This document shows, one piece after another, positions 1 to 7,980 of a stretch of 52,425 nucleotides of DNA (position 1 is the first letter of the stretch; every line of letters starts with the position of its first letter). Source of the stretch: Exilibacterium sp. (GTDB lineage Bacteria > Pseudomonadota > Gammaproteobacteria > Pseudomonadales > Cellvibrionaceae). Below the pieces are notes generated by a model. That model searched no databases and was not told the DNA's origin. It saw only the letters and a list, made by a program, of their open reading frames with translations. The position numbers and the translations under genes are program-made. The stretch lies in assembly GCA_028280195.1 (NCBI GenBank), contig JANQMH010000120.1:1-52425 (forward strand). Reading direction: 5' to 3'.

Positions 1-101
1 ACTACACGGACGTATTGACGTCGTGTCTCGAACCGGAAACCCGCCAGCCGGCTTAGGGCCGGATCGGTTGGCACCGTTTTAGTCCGTGGCACCCACTGGC
101 A

Positions 102-146
102 GGGGTCGGAGTCATTTTTCAAAAAACAAAAAATGACTCCGACCCC
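102..146. repeat. REP-like perfect inverted repeat (hairpin)
   Basis: Two perfect 18-base arms, GGGGTCGGAGTCATTTTT at 102-119 and its complement at 129-146, enclose an A-rich 9-base loop. The arm resembles sequences I associate with REP/BIME elements mobilised by Y1 (RayT, IS200-like) transposases; this link is from memory. No transposase is in the window. A T-run follows the left arm and an A-run precedes the right one, so it is not a standard terminator. Confidence 0.6.
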
Positions 147-195
147 GACCGGGCCGACCCCGACTGTGCGCCGACCGGGACGTAGGGATATACCG

Positions 196-435
196 TTATA
201 ATTTGTTGTGGGAACCGTCACACAGAGGTGCTTTTTCGGAGTGCTTGCAGGCACAGAAAAAAACCTTGCGGCTGTCTGTCGCCTGGTAGCGCTGCGGCGT
301 AAACTCTGTTTCCTTGTGTGCGCCGTCGCAAAAGGGTTGTGTCCGGCTGCGGCCACAGGCGCACCACCAGTATACTTTGCCGGCCTCTACCTCCACGGCG
401 ATCGGTTGCCTTTCTGCAACAGTTGGTTTTTGCAT
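196..435 (-). CDS. CDGSH iron-sulfur domain protein
   Basis: A 79-residue protein with two copies of the CDGSH-type motif: CxC followed by CDGAH, then CxC followed by CDGSH near the C-terminus. Each CDGSH motif normally holds a redox-active 2Fe-2S cluster through three cysteines and one histidine, and all ligands are present in both halves. This is the soluble bacterial tandem mitoNEET-like form, with no membrane anchor. Its cellular role is poorly defined, with electron transfer or cluster donation proposed. The ATG at 435 is chosen over the upstream start because a GGAG ribosome binding site lies just before it. It is divergent from nrdA and appears monocistronic. Confidence 0.88.
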   Translation of the reverse strand: MQKPTVAERQPIAVEVEAGKVYWWCACGRSRTQPFCDGAHKETEFTPQRYQATDSRKVFFCACKHSEKAPLCDGSHNKL

Positions 436-657
436 ACTTCTTCTCCACTGACAGGCTATGAACTTATAAGAGCCCTTATCGTAACGCCTGCGCGAGGTTC
501 GATACACACTCTGCAGGCCGGAGAGCTGCCGCCAATGCCGCTATAGCAGGCTGCAGTGGATATTTAAAATTAGTATAATGCGCGCTTTTCAATCAACCAA
601 AAAGCATACCCCAGTATTTACGCATAGCAGCCGATTAGCGGCCACTGACATGCCCGG

Positions 658-677
658 TTACCCACATTTTATCCACA
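658..677 (+). promoter_or_regulatory. Tandem DnaA boxes upstream of nrdA
   Basis: TTATCCACA at 669-677 is a consensus DnaA box, and TTACCCACA at 658-666 is a one-mismatch box in the same orientation, offset by 11 bp (one helical turn). E. coli nrdAB is known to be controlled by DnaA through boxes upstream of its promoter. The boxes here lie just upstream of the predicted nrdA promoter, so the same coupling of dNTP supply to initiation potential is likely. Confidence 0.6.
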
Positions 678-699
678 AGAAATTATCAGATTATTTGCC

Positions 700-728
700 T
701 TGCAATAAACGCTAAACCGCATTATCTT
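700..728 (+). promoter_or_regulatory. Candidate sigma-70 promoter of nrdA
   Basis: TTGCAA at 700-705 and TATCTT at 723-728 are separated by 17 bases. The -10 is covered by the first NrdR-like box, which fits a repressed promoter. Transcription from here would leave a leader of roughly 370 nucleotides, unusually long, so a second promoter closer to nrdA is possible. Confidence 0.4.
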
Positions 729-763
729 GTATTTCAATTTCCTGGTACCCCTACATATTGGGG
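717..763 (+). promoter_or_regulatory. Pair of NrdR-like boxes upstream of nrdA
   Basis: Box 1 (717-732, CCGCATTATCTTGTAT) and box 2 (748-763, CCCCTACATATTGGGG) are two 16-bp imperfect palindromes whose centres are 31 bp apart, three helical turns. Paired boxes with this spacing are characteristic of the ribonucleotide reductase repressor NrdR. Box 1 overlaps the candidate -10 element. No nrdR gene is in the window. Confidence 0.6.
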
Positions 764-1109
764 TTTGAAGCCGCCAAAGCCAATCGGAAATCAGCAAAAA
801 ATCGGCTGTTCCGGCCGGGTGAACATATTTGCAATATACCTTCCGGCAGGCTTAGCAGGTATAGCGAGGCACTTAGCACAACAATAATGACTATCGAACG
901 GATATCGCAGCTATCACCGGCAGCAGAGACTGAGCATCTGCCCGGCACCCTCACCAACCGTGATTTTCCAGACTACGATTTCCCAACGGGCCTCCATCGA
1001 GGCGCAGTTCAACTGCAAATGACACGATGTACAGCCATGCCACCATCCGCCCGCCGGACCGCGGCGCGGTGGCTGCTGCAGGCATAAAAACACGCACGCG
1101 GAGACGTTC

Positions 1110-3974
1110 ATGCAAACCGATATCAATGTCAGTCAGCCCCAGGCGAGCAGCCCCACCCCCACGGCGGCCGCCAGCAGCACTACGGTTTCGGCAACCGCGC
1201 CGGGCCAGTTGCGCGTCATCAAGCGCAACGGCACCGTCGTACCTTACGATGACAGCAAAATTTCCGTCGCCATGACCAAGGCCTTTCTGGCCGTCGAGGG
1301 CGGCACCGCCGCCGCATCCAGCCGGATACGCGAAACCGTCGGCTCGCTGACCGGGCAGATTTCCGCCACCTTCCGCCGCCGCATGCCCTCCGGCGGTACC
1401 ATTCATATCGAGGACATTCAGGACCAGGTCGAACTGATTCTGATGCGCTCGGGCGAGCAGAAAGTCGCCCGCGACTATGTGCTCTACCGCGAAGAGCACG
1501 CGCGCCTGCGCGCCGAAAAAAAGCAACTGCAGCCGGACCCGGACTACCCCGGCCTGCAGGTGACACTCGCCGACGGCAGTCGCCGGGAATTGGATATGAA
1601 CCGCGTGCGCACCATCGTCGAAGAGGCCTGCGCCGGGCTCAAGGACGTGGAGGCCAAAACCATTCTCGACGAGGCACTGCGCAATCTCTATGACGGCGTA
1701 TCACTGGAGGACGTCAACACCTCGCTGGTGATCACCGCCCGCACGCTGGTCGAGCAGGAGCCGAACTACTCCTACGCCACCGCCCGCCTGCTGCTGGATA
1801 AACTGCGCGCTGAGGCCCTGTCTTTTCTCGGCGTCACCGAGTCGGCCACCCAGGCGGAGATGCACGAGTACTACGCCAAGGCGCTGCCGGTATATATCCG
1901 CAAGGGCGTCGAACTGGAGCTGTTGTCCCCGGAGTTACTGCAGTTCGATATGGCAAAACTGGCCGCGGCGCTGGATGCCGGCCGCGACCTGCAGTTTACC
2001 TACCTGGGCCTGCAGACACTCTACGACCGCTACTTCATCCACAGCGACCAGGTGCGTTTTGAGCTGCCGCAGATCTTTTTCATGCGCGTCGCCATGGGCC
2101 TGGCGGTGGAAGAGCCGCAGAAAGAAGAGCGCGCGGTGGAGTTTTACAGGCTGTTGTCCTCCTTCGATTACATGAGCTCGACACCGACGCTGTTCAATGC
2201 CGGCACCCAGCGCCCGCAGCTGTCCTCCTGCTACCTCACCACCGTGCCCGACGATCTGCACGGTATCTACGGCGCCATTCAGGACAATGCCATGCTGTCG
2301 AAGTGGGCCGGAGGCCTGGGCAACGACTGGACGCCGGTGCGCTCGCTCGGTGCCTATATCAAAGGCACCAACGGCAAATCCCAGGGCGTGGTGCCGTTTT
2401 TGAAGGTGGCCAACGACACCGCCGTGGCCGTCAACCAGGGCGGCAAGCGCAAGGGCGCGGTGTGTGCCTATCTGGAAACCTGGCACCTGGATATCGAAGA
2501 GTTTCTGGAGCTGCGCAAAAACACCGGCGACGACCGCCGCCGCACCCACGATATGAATACCGCCAACTGGGTACCGGACCTGTTTATGAAGCGGGTGTTC
2601 GAAAACAAGGAGTGGACCCTGTTTTCGCCCAATGACGTGCCGGACCTGCACGACCTCTACGGCCAGGCGTTCGAGCAGCGGTATGAAGAATACGAGCGCC
2701 AGACAGTCACCGGCGAAATGAAACTGTTCAAGCGCGTGCGCGCCGAGGAACTGTGGCGCAAAATGCTCGGCATGCTGTTTGAAACCGGCCACCCCTGGAT
2801 CACCTTCAAAGACAGCTGCAACCTGCGCAGCCCGCAACAGCACACCGGGGTAATCCACTCCTCCAACCTGTGTACGGAAATCACCCTGAACACCAAGTCC
2901 GGCAAGGAAATCGCCGTCTGTAACCTGGGCTCGGTCAATCTGGCGCAGCATATTGTCGACGGCAAACTGGACCAGGACAAACTGCGCCGTACGGTGAAAA
3001 CCGCCGTGCGCATGCTCGACAACGTGATCGATATCAACTACTACTCCGTGCACGCCGCGCGCACCTCCAACCTGCGCCACCGCCCGATCGGCCTCGGCAT
3101 CATGGGTTTTCAGGATGCGCTCTACAAACTGCGCGTCGGCTACGGCTCCGAGCAGGCGGTAGAATTCGCCGACCGCTCGATGGAAGCCGTGAGCTATTAC
3201 GCTATCGAGGCCTCCAGCGAACTGGCCGACGAGCGCGGCAACTACAGCACCTTTGAGGGCTCGCTGTGGAGCAAGGGCATCATGCCGGTCGACGCCATCG
3301 ACATTCTCGCCAGAAATCGCGGCGAGCAGTTTATCGAAGTCGACCGCAGCCAGGCCATGGACTGGGAGGCGCTGCGCACCCGGGTGAAAAACCAGGGCAT
3401 GCGCAATTCCAACGTGCTGGCCATCGCACCCACCGCCACCATCGCCAATATTACCGGTGTGTCACAGTCGATCGAGCCCACTTATCAGAACCTCTACGTA
3501 AAATCGAACCTTTCCGGTGAGTTTACGGTGGTCAACCCCTACCTGGTGCACGATCTCAAAGACCGCGGCCTGTGGGATACGGTGATGGCCAACGACCTGA
3601 AATACTACGAGGGCTCGGTGCAGAAAATCGACCGTATTCCCGAGGATTTGAAGCATCTCTACGCCAATGCTTTCGAGGTGGAGCCGCGCTGGATCGTGGA
3701 CGCAGCCAGCCGCCGCCAGAAATGGATCGACCAGGCCCAGAGTTTGAACCTTTATATCGCCGGCGCCAGCGGCAAAAAGCTGGACATTACCTATCGCATG
3801 GCCTGGTACCGCGGCTTGAAAACCACGTACTATCTGCGCGCCCTGGCGGCCACTACCACGGAGAAGTCGACTATCGACACCGGCGCACTGAATGCGGTGG
3901 CGGCAACCGCGACGGCAAGCGATGTGCCGCAGGCATGCTCACTGCAGGACCCCGACTGCGAGGCGTGCCAGTAA
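1110..3974 (+). CDS. nrdA: Class Ia ribonucleoside-diphosphate reductase, alpha subunit
   Basis: Reduces ribonucleoside diphosphates to deoxy forms together with NrdB. The 954 residues hold two N-terminal ATP-cone domains (about 30-135 and 145-240) and then the catalytic barrel. E. coli NrdA has one cone; the double cone resembles Pseudomonas NrdA. Active-site features are visible: SSCYL (redox cysteine), SNLCTEI (radical cysteine with its Asn and Glu) and a C-terminal tail ending CEACQ, whose Cys950 and Cys953 should reload the active-site disulphide. The start follows GGAG. The first ~30 residues are Ser/Thr/Ala-rich linker. A 156-base gap with a strong hairpin separates it from nrdB. Confidence 0.97.
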   Translation: MQTDINVSQPQASSPTPTAAASSTTVSATAPGQLRVIKRNGTVVPYDDSKISVAMTKAFLAVEGGTAAASSRIRETVGSLTGQISATFRRRMPSGGTIHIEDIQDQVELILMRSGEQKVARDYVLYREEHARLRAEKKQLQPDPDYPGLQVTLADGSRRELDMNRVRTIVEEACAGLKDVEAKTILDEALRNLYDGVSLEDVNTSLVITARTLVEQEPNYSYATARLLLDKLRAEALSFLGVTESATQAEMHEYYAKALPVYIRKGVELELLSPELLQFDMAKLAAALDAGRDLQFTYLGLQTLYDRYFIHSDQVRFELPQIFFMRVAMGLAVEEPQKEERAVEFYRLLSSFDYMSSTPTLFNAGTQRPQLSSCYLTTVPDDLHGIYGAIQDNAMLSKWAGGLGNDWTPVRSLGAYIKGTNGKSQGVVPFLKVANDTAVAVNQGGKRKGAVCAYLETWHLDIEEFLELRKNTGDDRRRTHDMNTANWVPDLFMKRVFENKEWTLFSPNDVPDLHDLYGQAFEQRYEEYERQTVTGEMKLFKRVRAEELWRKMLGMLFETGHPWITFKDSCNLRSPQQHTGVIHSSNLCTEITLNTKSGKEIAVCNLGSVNLAQHIVDGKLDQDKLRRTVKTAVRMLDNVIDINYYSVHAARTSNLRHRPIGLGIMGFQDALYKLRVGYGSEQAVEFADRSMEAVSYYAIEASSELADERGNYSTFEGSLWSKGIMPVDAIDILARNRGEQFIEVDRSQAMDWEALRTRVKNQGMRNSNVLAIAPTATIANITGVSQSIEPTYQNLYVKSNLSGEFTVVNPYLVHDLKDRGLWDTVMANDLKYYEGSVQKIDRIPEDLKHLYANAFEVEPRWIVDAASRRQKWIDQAQSLNLYIAGASGKKLDITYRMAWYRGLKTTYYLRALAATTTEKSTIDTGALNAVAATATASDVPQACSLQDPDCEACQ

Positions 3975-3995
3975 AGTTTATGGGGGAGAGCGTCT

Positions 3996-4027
3996 GTCTG
4001 GCGGGGGCTTCGGCCCCCGCCCCAGAC
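3996..4027 (+). terminator. Stable UUCG-loop hairpin between nrdA and nrdB
   Basis: GTCTGG-CGGGGGC, loop TTCG, GCCCCCG-(CC)-CCAGAC: two stacked helices with a two-base bulge. No T-run follows, so it is probably a 3'-end stabiliser or partial attenuator rather than a full terminator. That would let nrdA and nrdB messages differ in abundance. Confidence 0.5.
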
Positions 4028-4130
4028 CTTGACCGGTCCAACATCCTGACCGGCCCGACATACAGTCAACATCAGCGCATGTCATTACACACATGCCTTT
4101 ACACAACAGCTCTTGAGGACGTATCAAATT

Positions 4131-5432
4131 ATGCTCAGTTGGGACGAATACACCGAAGACTTACCCAAACCTCAACCCGAACCAACACTGGCCCCTGAGC
4201 CCGAACTGCAAGTCCGCGCCGCGGACACGGCAGTGCCCGCCGCGGCCACCGAGGTTCAGGCCACCGGCGCTCAGGTCAACAGCGCGCAGATCGACAAAGC
4301 CAACAAAGCCAATAAAGAGAGTACCGCGGAAAAACCCACGGTGCTGGCCGCGGCCCAGGCTGCCGTCAAAGCGCTGGACCCGGCCCCCGGTCTGGAAGAG
4401 CTGGAAATGGGCGCAGCCCGGGTGATGGTCGACGACAAGGCCATGATCAACTGCCGCGCCGACCTCAACCAACTGGTCCCTTTCAAATACGATTGGGCCT
4501 GGCAGAAATACCTGGACGGCTGCGCCAACCACTGGATGCCGCAGGAAGTCAATATGACTGCCGATGTGGCGCTGTGGAAAAGCAATGAGGGGCTGACCGA
4601 GGACGAGCGCCGCATTGTCATGCGCTCCCTGGGTTACTTCTCCACCGCCGACAGCCTGGTAGCCAACAATCTGGTGCTGGCAATTTACCGGCTGATCACC
4701 AACCCCGAATGCCGGCAATACATACTGCGGCAGGCTTTCGAGGAGGCCATTCATACCCATGCCTATCAATACTGCATCGAATCCCTGGGCATGGATGAGG
4801 GCGAAGTGTTCAATATGTATCGGGAGCTGCCATCAGTCGCCAACAAGGCCGCCTGGAGCCTGAAGCACACCAAGGCGCTGGGCGACCCGACCTTTACCAC
4901 CGGCACGGAGGAAAACGACCGGGAATTGCTGCGCAATCTGATTGCCTTTTATGTGGTGACCGAAGGCATCTTCTTCTACTGTGGCTTCAGCCAGATACTG
5001 TCCATGGGCCGGCGCAATAAAATGACCGGTGTGGCCGAGCAGTTTCAGTATATTCTGCGCGATGAATCGATGCATCTGAACTTTGGCATCGATGTAATCA
5101 ACCAGATCAAGCTGGAAAATCCCCAGCTGTGGACAGCCGAATTCCAGCAGGAAGTAGCGCAGATGATTCTGGAAGGCACCGAGCTGGAGATTCAATACGC
5201 GCGCGATTCCATGCCCCGCGGCGTGCTCGGCATGAACGCCGCCACCATGGAAGAGTACCTGCACTTCATCGCCAATCGCCGCCTGGCGCAACTGGGTCTG
5301 CCCGAACAGTTTGCCGGCGCACAAAATCCGTTCCCGTGGATGAGTGAAATCATGGATCTGCGCAAGGAGAAAAATTTCTTCGAGACCCGCGTGATCGAAT
5401 ACCAGACCGGAGGCGCACTGAGCTGGGAGTGA
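4131..5432 (+). CDS. nrdB: Class Ia ribonucleotide reductase, beta (radical) subunit
   Basis: Carries the diiron-tyrosyl radical used by NrdA. Counting from the ATG at 4131 (GAGGAC upstream), the 433-residue protein has likely iron ligands Asp174, Glu205 and His208, the radical tyrosine at Tyr212 (EAIHTHAY, the usual E-x2-H-x3-Y pattern), and later TEGIFF and DESMH, which supply the remaining Glu/Glu/His. The first ~90 residues are a Pro/Glu/Ala/Gln-rich low-complexity extension absent from E. coli NrdB (376 residues) and lacking a recognisable domain. A TTG 18 bases upstream is in frame but less likely as the start. Confidence 0.96.
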   Translation: MLSWDEYTEDLPKPQPEPTLAPEPELQVRAADTAVPAAATEVQATGAQVNSAQIDKANKANKESTAEKPTVLAAAQAAVKALDPAPGLEELEMGAARVMVDDKAMINCRADLNQLVPFKYDWAWQKYLDGCANHWMPQEVNMTADVALWKSNEGLTEDERRIVMRSLGYFSTADSLVANNLVLAIYRLITNPECRQYILRQAFEEAIHTHAYQYCIESLGMDEGEVFNMYRELPSVANKAAWSLKHTKALGDPTFTTGTEENDRELLRNLIAFYVVTEGIFFYCGFSQILSMGRRNKMTGVAEQFQYILRDESMHLNFGIDVINQIKLENPQLWTAEFQQEVAQMILEGTELEIQYARDSMPRGVLGMNAATMEEYLHFIANRRLAQLGLPEQFAGAQNPFPWMSEIMDLRKEKNFFETRVIEYQTGGALSWE

Positions 5433-5487
5433 ACACAGATAACCGCGGCATGTCAGTGGCAGATGTTTTGAGGTAAGGGGGGCATCC

Positions 5488-5889
5488 ATGAGCGCACAGA
5501 CGGGTGAAGGTTTTCGCGACTTCCGGCAGCCCCTGGCGCAGCGCTCAAAAAAACCCAAGTATCGCCAGGTCGCCCGCATTATCCTGCATTTGCGCGACGA
5601 GCTGCACCAGCAGATGCCGCAAATGGCCATGCCAACCAGTTGGATGATAAACTGCCTGGTATTCAACTGCCCGGCCAGTGACTTTGAAGGTGACAACTGG
5701 CAGGACATCGTCAATGCGGTGCTGGATCGCATCAGTGACGATATGGCGCGGGACTACGGCGGTGAATGCCAATACTGCCAGACTGATGGCACCACCCCGC
5801 TGTTCCCCAATCAGGACCTGTACGACGAGACCGACGCCTACCACTTTTGCCAGCGCCTGTTACAGCACCTGGAACACGAGACGGGTTAG
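5488..5889 (+). CDS. Conserved hypothetical protein downstream of nrdB
   Basis: A 133-residue soluble protein starting after AAGGGGGG. The N-terminal 25 residues are basic; the rest looks alpha-helical and acidic. A CQYC pair at about 93-96 and further cysteines near 55, 60 and 120 could bind metal, but no family is recognised. It lies 55 bases after nrdB and just before the next gene, so it is probably cotranscribed with nrdAB. Pseudomonas also has an uncharacterised gene beside nrdB, probably the equivalent (memory only). E. coli has the ferredoxin yfaE at this place; this protein is not a ferredoxin. Confidence 0.75.
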   Translation: MSAQTGEGFRDFRQPLAQRSKKPKYRQVARIILHLRDELHQQMPQMAMPTSWMINCLVFNCPASDFEGDNWQDIVNAVLDRISDDMARDYGGECQYCQTDGTTPLFPNQDLYDETDAYHFCQRLLQHLEHETG

Positions 5890-5907
5890 TGCCCCGGGAG
5901 GCTAGCT

Positions 5908-6393
5908 GTGGAAAGCCCCAGCCAAGCGCTTTACGAGTTGCTCTGTCAGCAGGCCCCGAAGCAGGTACTGAGCTGTTCGCAAAGTCGCGTGCCCGCACTG
6001 CAAAACTACTGTGAAGAGCACAGCGACTGCGATCTGCTGCAGCTGCAACCCCCCGGCCATACCCTGCCGACAGAACGCTACGACCTGGCGATTGTCGCCG
6101 ACTGCCTCGAGCACCTGCAAAAAGCGGACGGCATACAACTGCTGGCACAGTTGCGCAACCTCCACAGTCACCATATCTGGGTGTTGATCGACCAGCGCAG
6201 CGACTGGCAACTGACGGATTTCATCGCGCTCGGTTTTCAGCGGCTGCAGCACTTCGAAGATCAACGCCCCACTCCCGAGCAGCGCCACTACACCAGTTAC
6301 GGCTACGAAATCGGCAGCTACAACCGTGAGCGCAGCTGGAACAATGCAAAGTTCTGGGCAAATCCGCAGAATTTTGGCAAGTACTGGTGGTAA
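5908..6393 (+). CDS. DUF6231-like, methyltransferase-fold protein
   Basis: A 161-residue protein with a GTG start 18 bases after the preceding stop and a GGGAGG ribosome binding site. RYDLAIVADCLEHL near 77-90 resembles the motif II/III strand of Rossmann methyltransferases, but the glycine-rich SAM loop is not evident, so catalysis is doubtful. The C-terminus is Trp/Tyr/Asn-rich and ends KYWW. The DUF6231 assignment is by recollection of similar Pseudomonas proteins. Probably the last gene of the nrdAB transcript. Confidence 0.65.
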   Translation: MESPSQALYELLCQQAPKQVLSCSQSRVPALQNYCEEHSDCDLLQLQPPGHTLPTERYDLAIVADCLEHLQKADGIQLLAQLRNLHSHHIWVLIDQRSDWQLTDFIALGFQRLQHFEDQRPTPEQRHYTSYGYEIGSYNRERSWNNAKFWANPQNFGKYWW

Positions 6394-6460
6394 TCGCGCT
6401 CTCGCCGCGACGCAGGCGGTCTATACTAGATGGGTAACTGCCAGCAGACGTGGGGACCCT

Positions 6461-7363
6461 ATGGCAAAAATACTCGTTGTAGACGACGTCGAAGACAATG
6501 TAAAACTACTGGGCTTCACGCTTGAAGACGACGGTCACGATATCATCGGCGCGGGCGACGGCGTCGAGTGCCTGCAAAAAGCCAGGCAACACCATCCCGA
6601 CTTGATACTGCTCGATGTCATGATGCCGGTTCTCGGCGGCGTCGACACACTGCAGCACCTCAAGGGCGATCCGGAACTCAAATCCATCCCGGTGATTATG
6701 CTGTCGGCCAAAGACGGCGACGACTGGATCGTCAAGTCTCTCGATATCGGTGCCCATGACTATATCGCCAAGCCCTTCGTCTATCCGATTCTGTCAGCGC
6801 GCATTCGCTCGGCGCTGAGGCTGCGCGAAAGCCAGAGCAAGCTGGCCGAAGCCAACGCCAACTTGAGCCGCCTGGCGTCCCAGGACCCGCTTACCGAAGC
6901 CTATAATCGGCGCCACTTTTTTGAAATATCCATCGCCGAGTTTGTCAAAGCACGCCGCTTCAACCGGCCACTTGCGGTTATCATGCTGGATATCGATCAT
7001 TTCAAGAGTATCAACGATACCTTCGGCCACTCGAGCGGCGATCGCGCGCTGGTGGAGCTGACGCGACAGTGCCGGGCGATTGGCCGCCAATCCGATATCT
7101 TCGGTCGCATCGGCGGCGAAGAATTCGCCCTGTGCTGCCCGGACACGGATTGTGAAGGCGCTCGATTCATTGCCGAGCGACTGCGCAAAGCCGTGGAGGA
7201 ATTGGTGATTACCAGCCAGGACTGTACCATCAAATTCACCATCAGCCTCGGTGTTTCAGATATGAACGATGGTGACGCGGACTTCAGCTATTTGTTGAAG
7301 CGCGCCGACCAGTTGCTCTACAAGGCCAAACACAAGGGCCGCAACTGCACTGTCGCCGGCTAG
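6461..7363 (+). CDS. Response regulator with GGDEF domain (diguanylate cyclase)
   Basis: A 300-residue cytoplasmic protein: CheY-like receiver (1-120, acidic pair D8/D9, phospho-acceptor Asp52 in LLDVMMP, conserved Lys in AKPF), a short helical linker and a C-terminal GGDEF domain with signature GGEEF. RQSD precedes the signature by five residues, so the allosteric I-site for product inhibition by c-di-GMP is intact. It should make c-di-GMP from two GTP when phosphorylated. No partner kinase is adjacent. The start at 6461 follows GGGGA and gives a standard receiver N-terminus; an in-frame upstream start at 6326 would overlap the previous gene. Confidence 0.93.
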   Translation: MAKILVVDDVEDNVKLLGFTLEDDGHDIIGAGDGVECLQKARQHHPDLILLDVMMPVLGGVDTLQHLKGDPELKSIPVIMLSAKDGDDWIVKSLDIGAHDYIAKPFVYPILSARIRSALRLRESQSKLAEANANLSRLASQDPLTEAYNRRHFFEISIAEFVKARRFNRPLAVIMLDIDHFKSINDTFGHSSGDRALVELTRQCRAIGRQSDIFGRIGGEEFALCCPDTDCEGARFIAERLRKAVEELVITSQDCTIKFTISLGVSDMNDGDADFSYLLKRADQLLYKAKHKGRNCTVAG

Positions 7364-7391
7364 GCCGGCACTACTTCGAGATGTAGCCTCT

Positions 7392-7592
7392 ATGCACACA
7401 CTGCCAGAACATCGCGGGCACTGCCCCTATTGCGGCGAAATCATCTGCCTGCTGATTGACAGTTCGGGCGGCAGCCAGACCTATATCGAAGACTGTCAGG
7501 TGTGTTGCCGGCCCATCCAGGTGCGAATTTACGCCACCGACGACGGCGCACTGCAGGCAGTCGAGCTGTTCAGTGAGACAGATGTGAATTAG
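7392..7592 (+). CDS. CPXCG motif-containing cysteine-rich protein
   Basis: A 66-residue protein with CPYCG near the N-terminus and a second pair in DCQVCC about 24 residues later. This is the four-cysteine pattern of the small CPXCG zinc-ribbon family found across gammaproteobacteria. Function is unknown; metal binding is inferred. It begins 29 bases after the diguanylate cyclase and is probably cotranscribed with it. Confidence 0.88.
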   Translation: MHTLPEHRGHCPYCGEIICLLIDSSGGSQTYIEDCQVCCRPIQVRIYATDDGALQAVELFSETDVN

Positions 7593-7650
7593 CTCACGCT
7601 TTTTCCAATTTCTACATGAAACTGCCAAAACTTATGGCTGCCATAAGTTT

Positions 7651-7668
7651 TGTAGGAAATATCTCACA
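7651..7668 (+). promoter_or_regulatory. GacA/UvrY-type activator site
   Basis: TGTAGGAAATATCTCACA is an imperfect palindrome fitting TGTAAG-N6-CTTACA with one change per arm. Its reverse complement matches 15 of 18 positions of the E. coli UvrY site TGTGAGAGATCTCTTACA as I remember it. It lies about 60-80 bp before the inferred start of the GGA-rich RNA, the spacing seen upstream of Pseudomonas rsmY/rsmZ. Confidence 0.65.
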
Positions 7669-7729
7669 GATATTTCAGCGATTGTCGTCTATGCTGACAC
7701 CAGCATTTGCGGGACAATTTTGTTTAGCA

Positions 7730-7974
7730 TGGAAGTCGACAGGGAGGTATATCGGCCAGGTAAGGTCAAGGGACGCTATTCTTCAGGTATGAACGCAAGG
7801 TACGAATGGAAAAGTACCGCGCAGGGAGGCGATCACTAAGGAGGGTTTGCCGAGGTGTCGGTCAACACGGGATGTTCAGGGAAGCCACATACAGTCACGG
7901 ATAAGGGAACACCACAGACTACCACTCTTAGGGAAAATCCATTCTGAGCCAGGTCCTGTGACCTGGCTCTTTTG
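7730..7974 (+). ncRNA. Candidate CsrB/RsmZ-like CsrA-sequestering RNA
   Basis: No convincing gene occupies this stretch. It holds eleven GGA triplets in about 205 bases (7731-7934), several as AGGGA or ACGGGA, including ACGGGATGT, close to the CsrA-binding consensus. A GacA-type box lies upstream and an intrinsic terminator closes it. CsrB/RsmY/RsmZ RNAs work by titrating CsrA/RsmA through repeated GGA loops and are switched on by GacA, and all three hallmarks are here. The 5' end is approximate: no clean -35 is seen and TAGCAT (7725-7730) is a possible -10. A 16-codon ORF at 7789-7839 lies inside but has only a weak ribosome binding site. Confidence 0.6.
7946..7974 (+). terminator. Intrinsic terminator of the GGA-rich RNA
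   Basis: GAGCCAGGT (7946-7954), six-base loop, ACCTGGCTC (7961-7969), followed by TTTTGCTTT. A perfect 9-bp stem with a T-tract on the plus strand. It ends only a few bases before the convergent fumC stop codon. Confidence 0.85.
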
Positions 7975-7980
7975 CTTTGT

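Noticed and set aside
758-1087. Open frame of 109 codons upstream of nrdA on the plus strand
   Set aside because: No ribosome binding site at any start, no family resemblance, and it overlaps the second NrdR-like box; treated as nrdA leader.
1935-3080. Long open frame antisense to nrdA
   Set aside because: Shadow of a strongly biased GC-rich gene; low-complexity His/Val/Gly composition and no start signal.
7789-7839. 16-codon ORF inside the GGA-rich RNA
   Set aside because: Ribosome binding site weak (AGGT too close to the ATG); the Gac box, GGA motifs and terminator are better explained by a regulatory RNA. Kept only as an alternative.
7730-7974. RNase P RNA, tmRNA, 6S or SRP RNA in the 7.7-8.0 kb gap
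   Set aside because: None of the conserved cores of these RNAs (for example the tmRNA tag codons or the SRP GGAA tetraloop context) is present.
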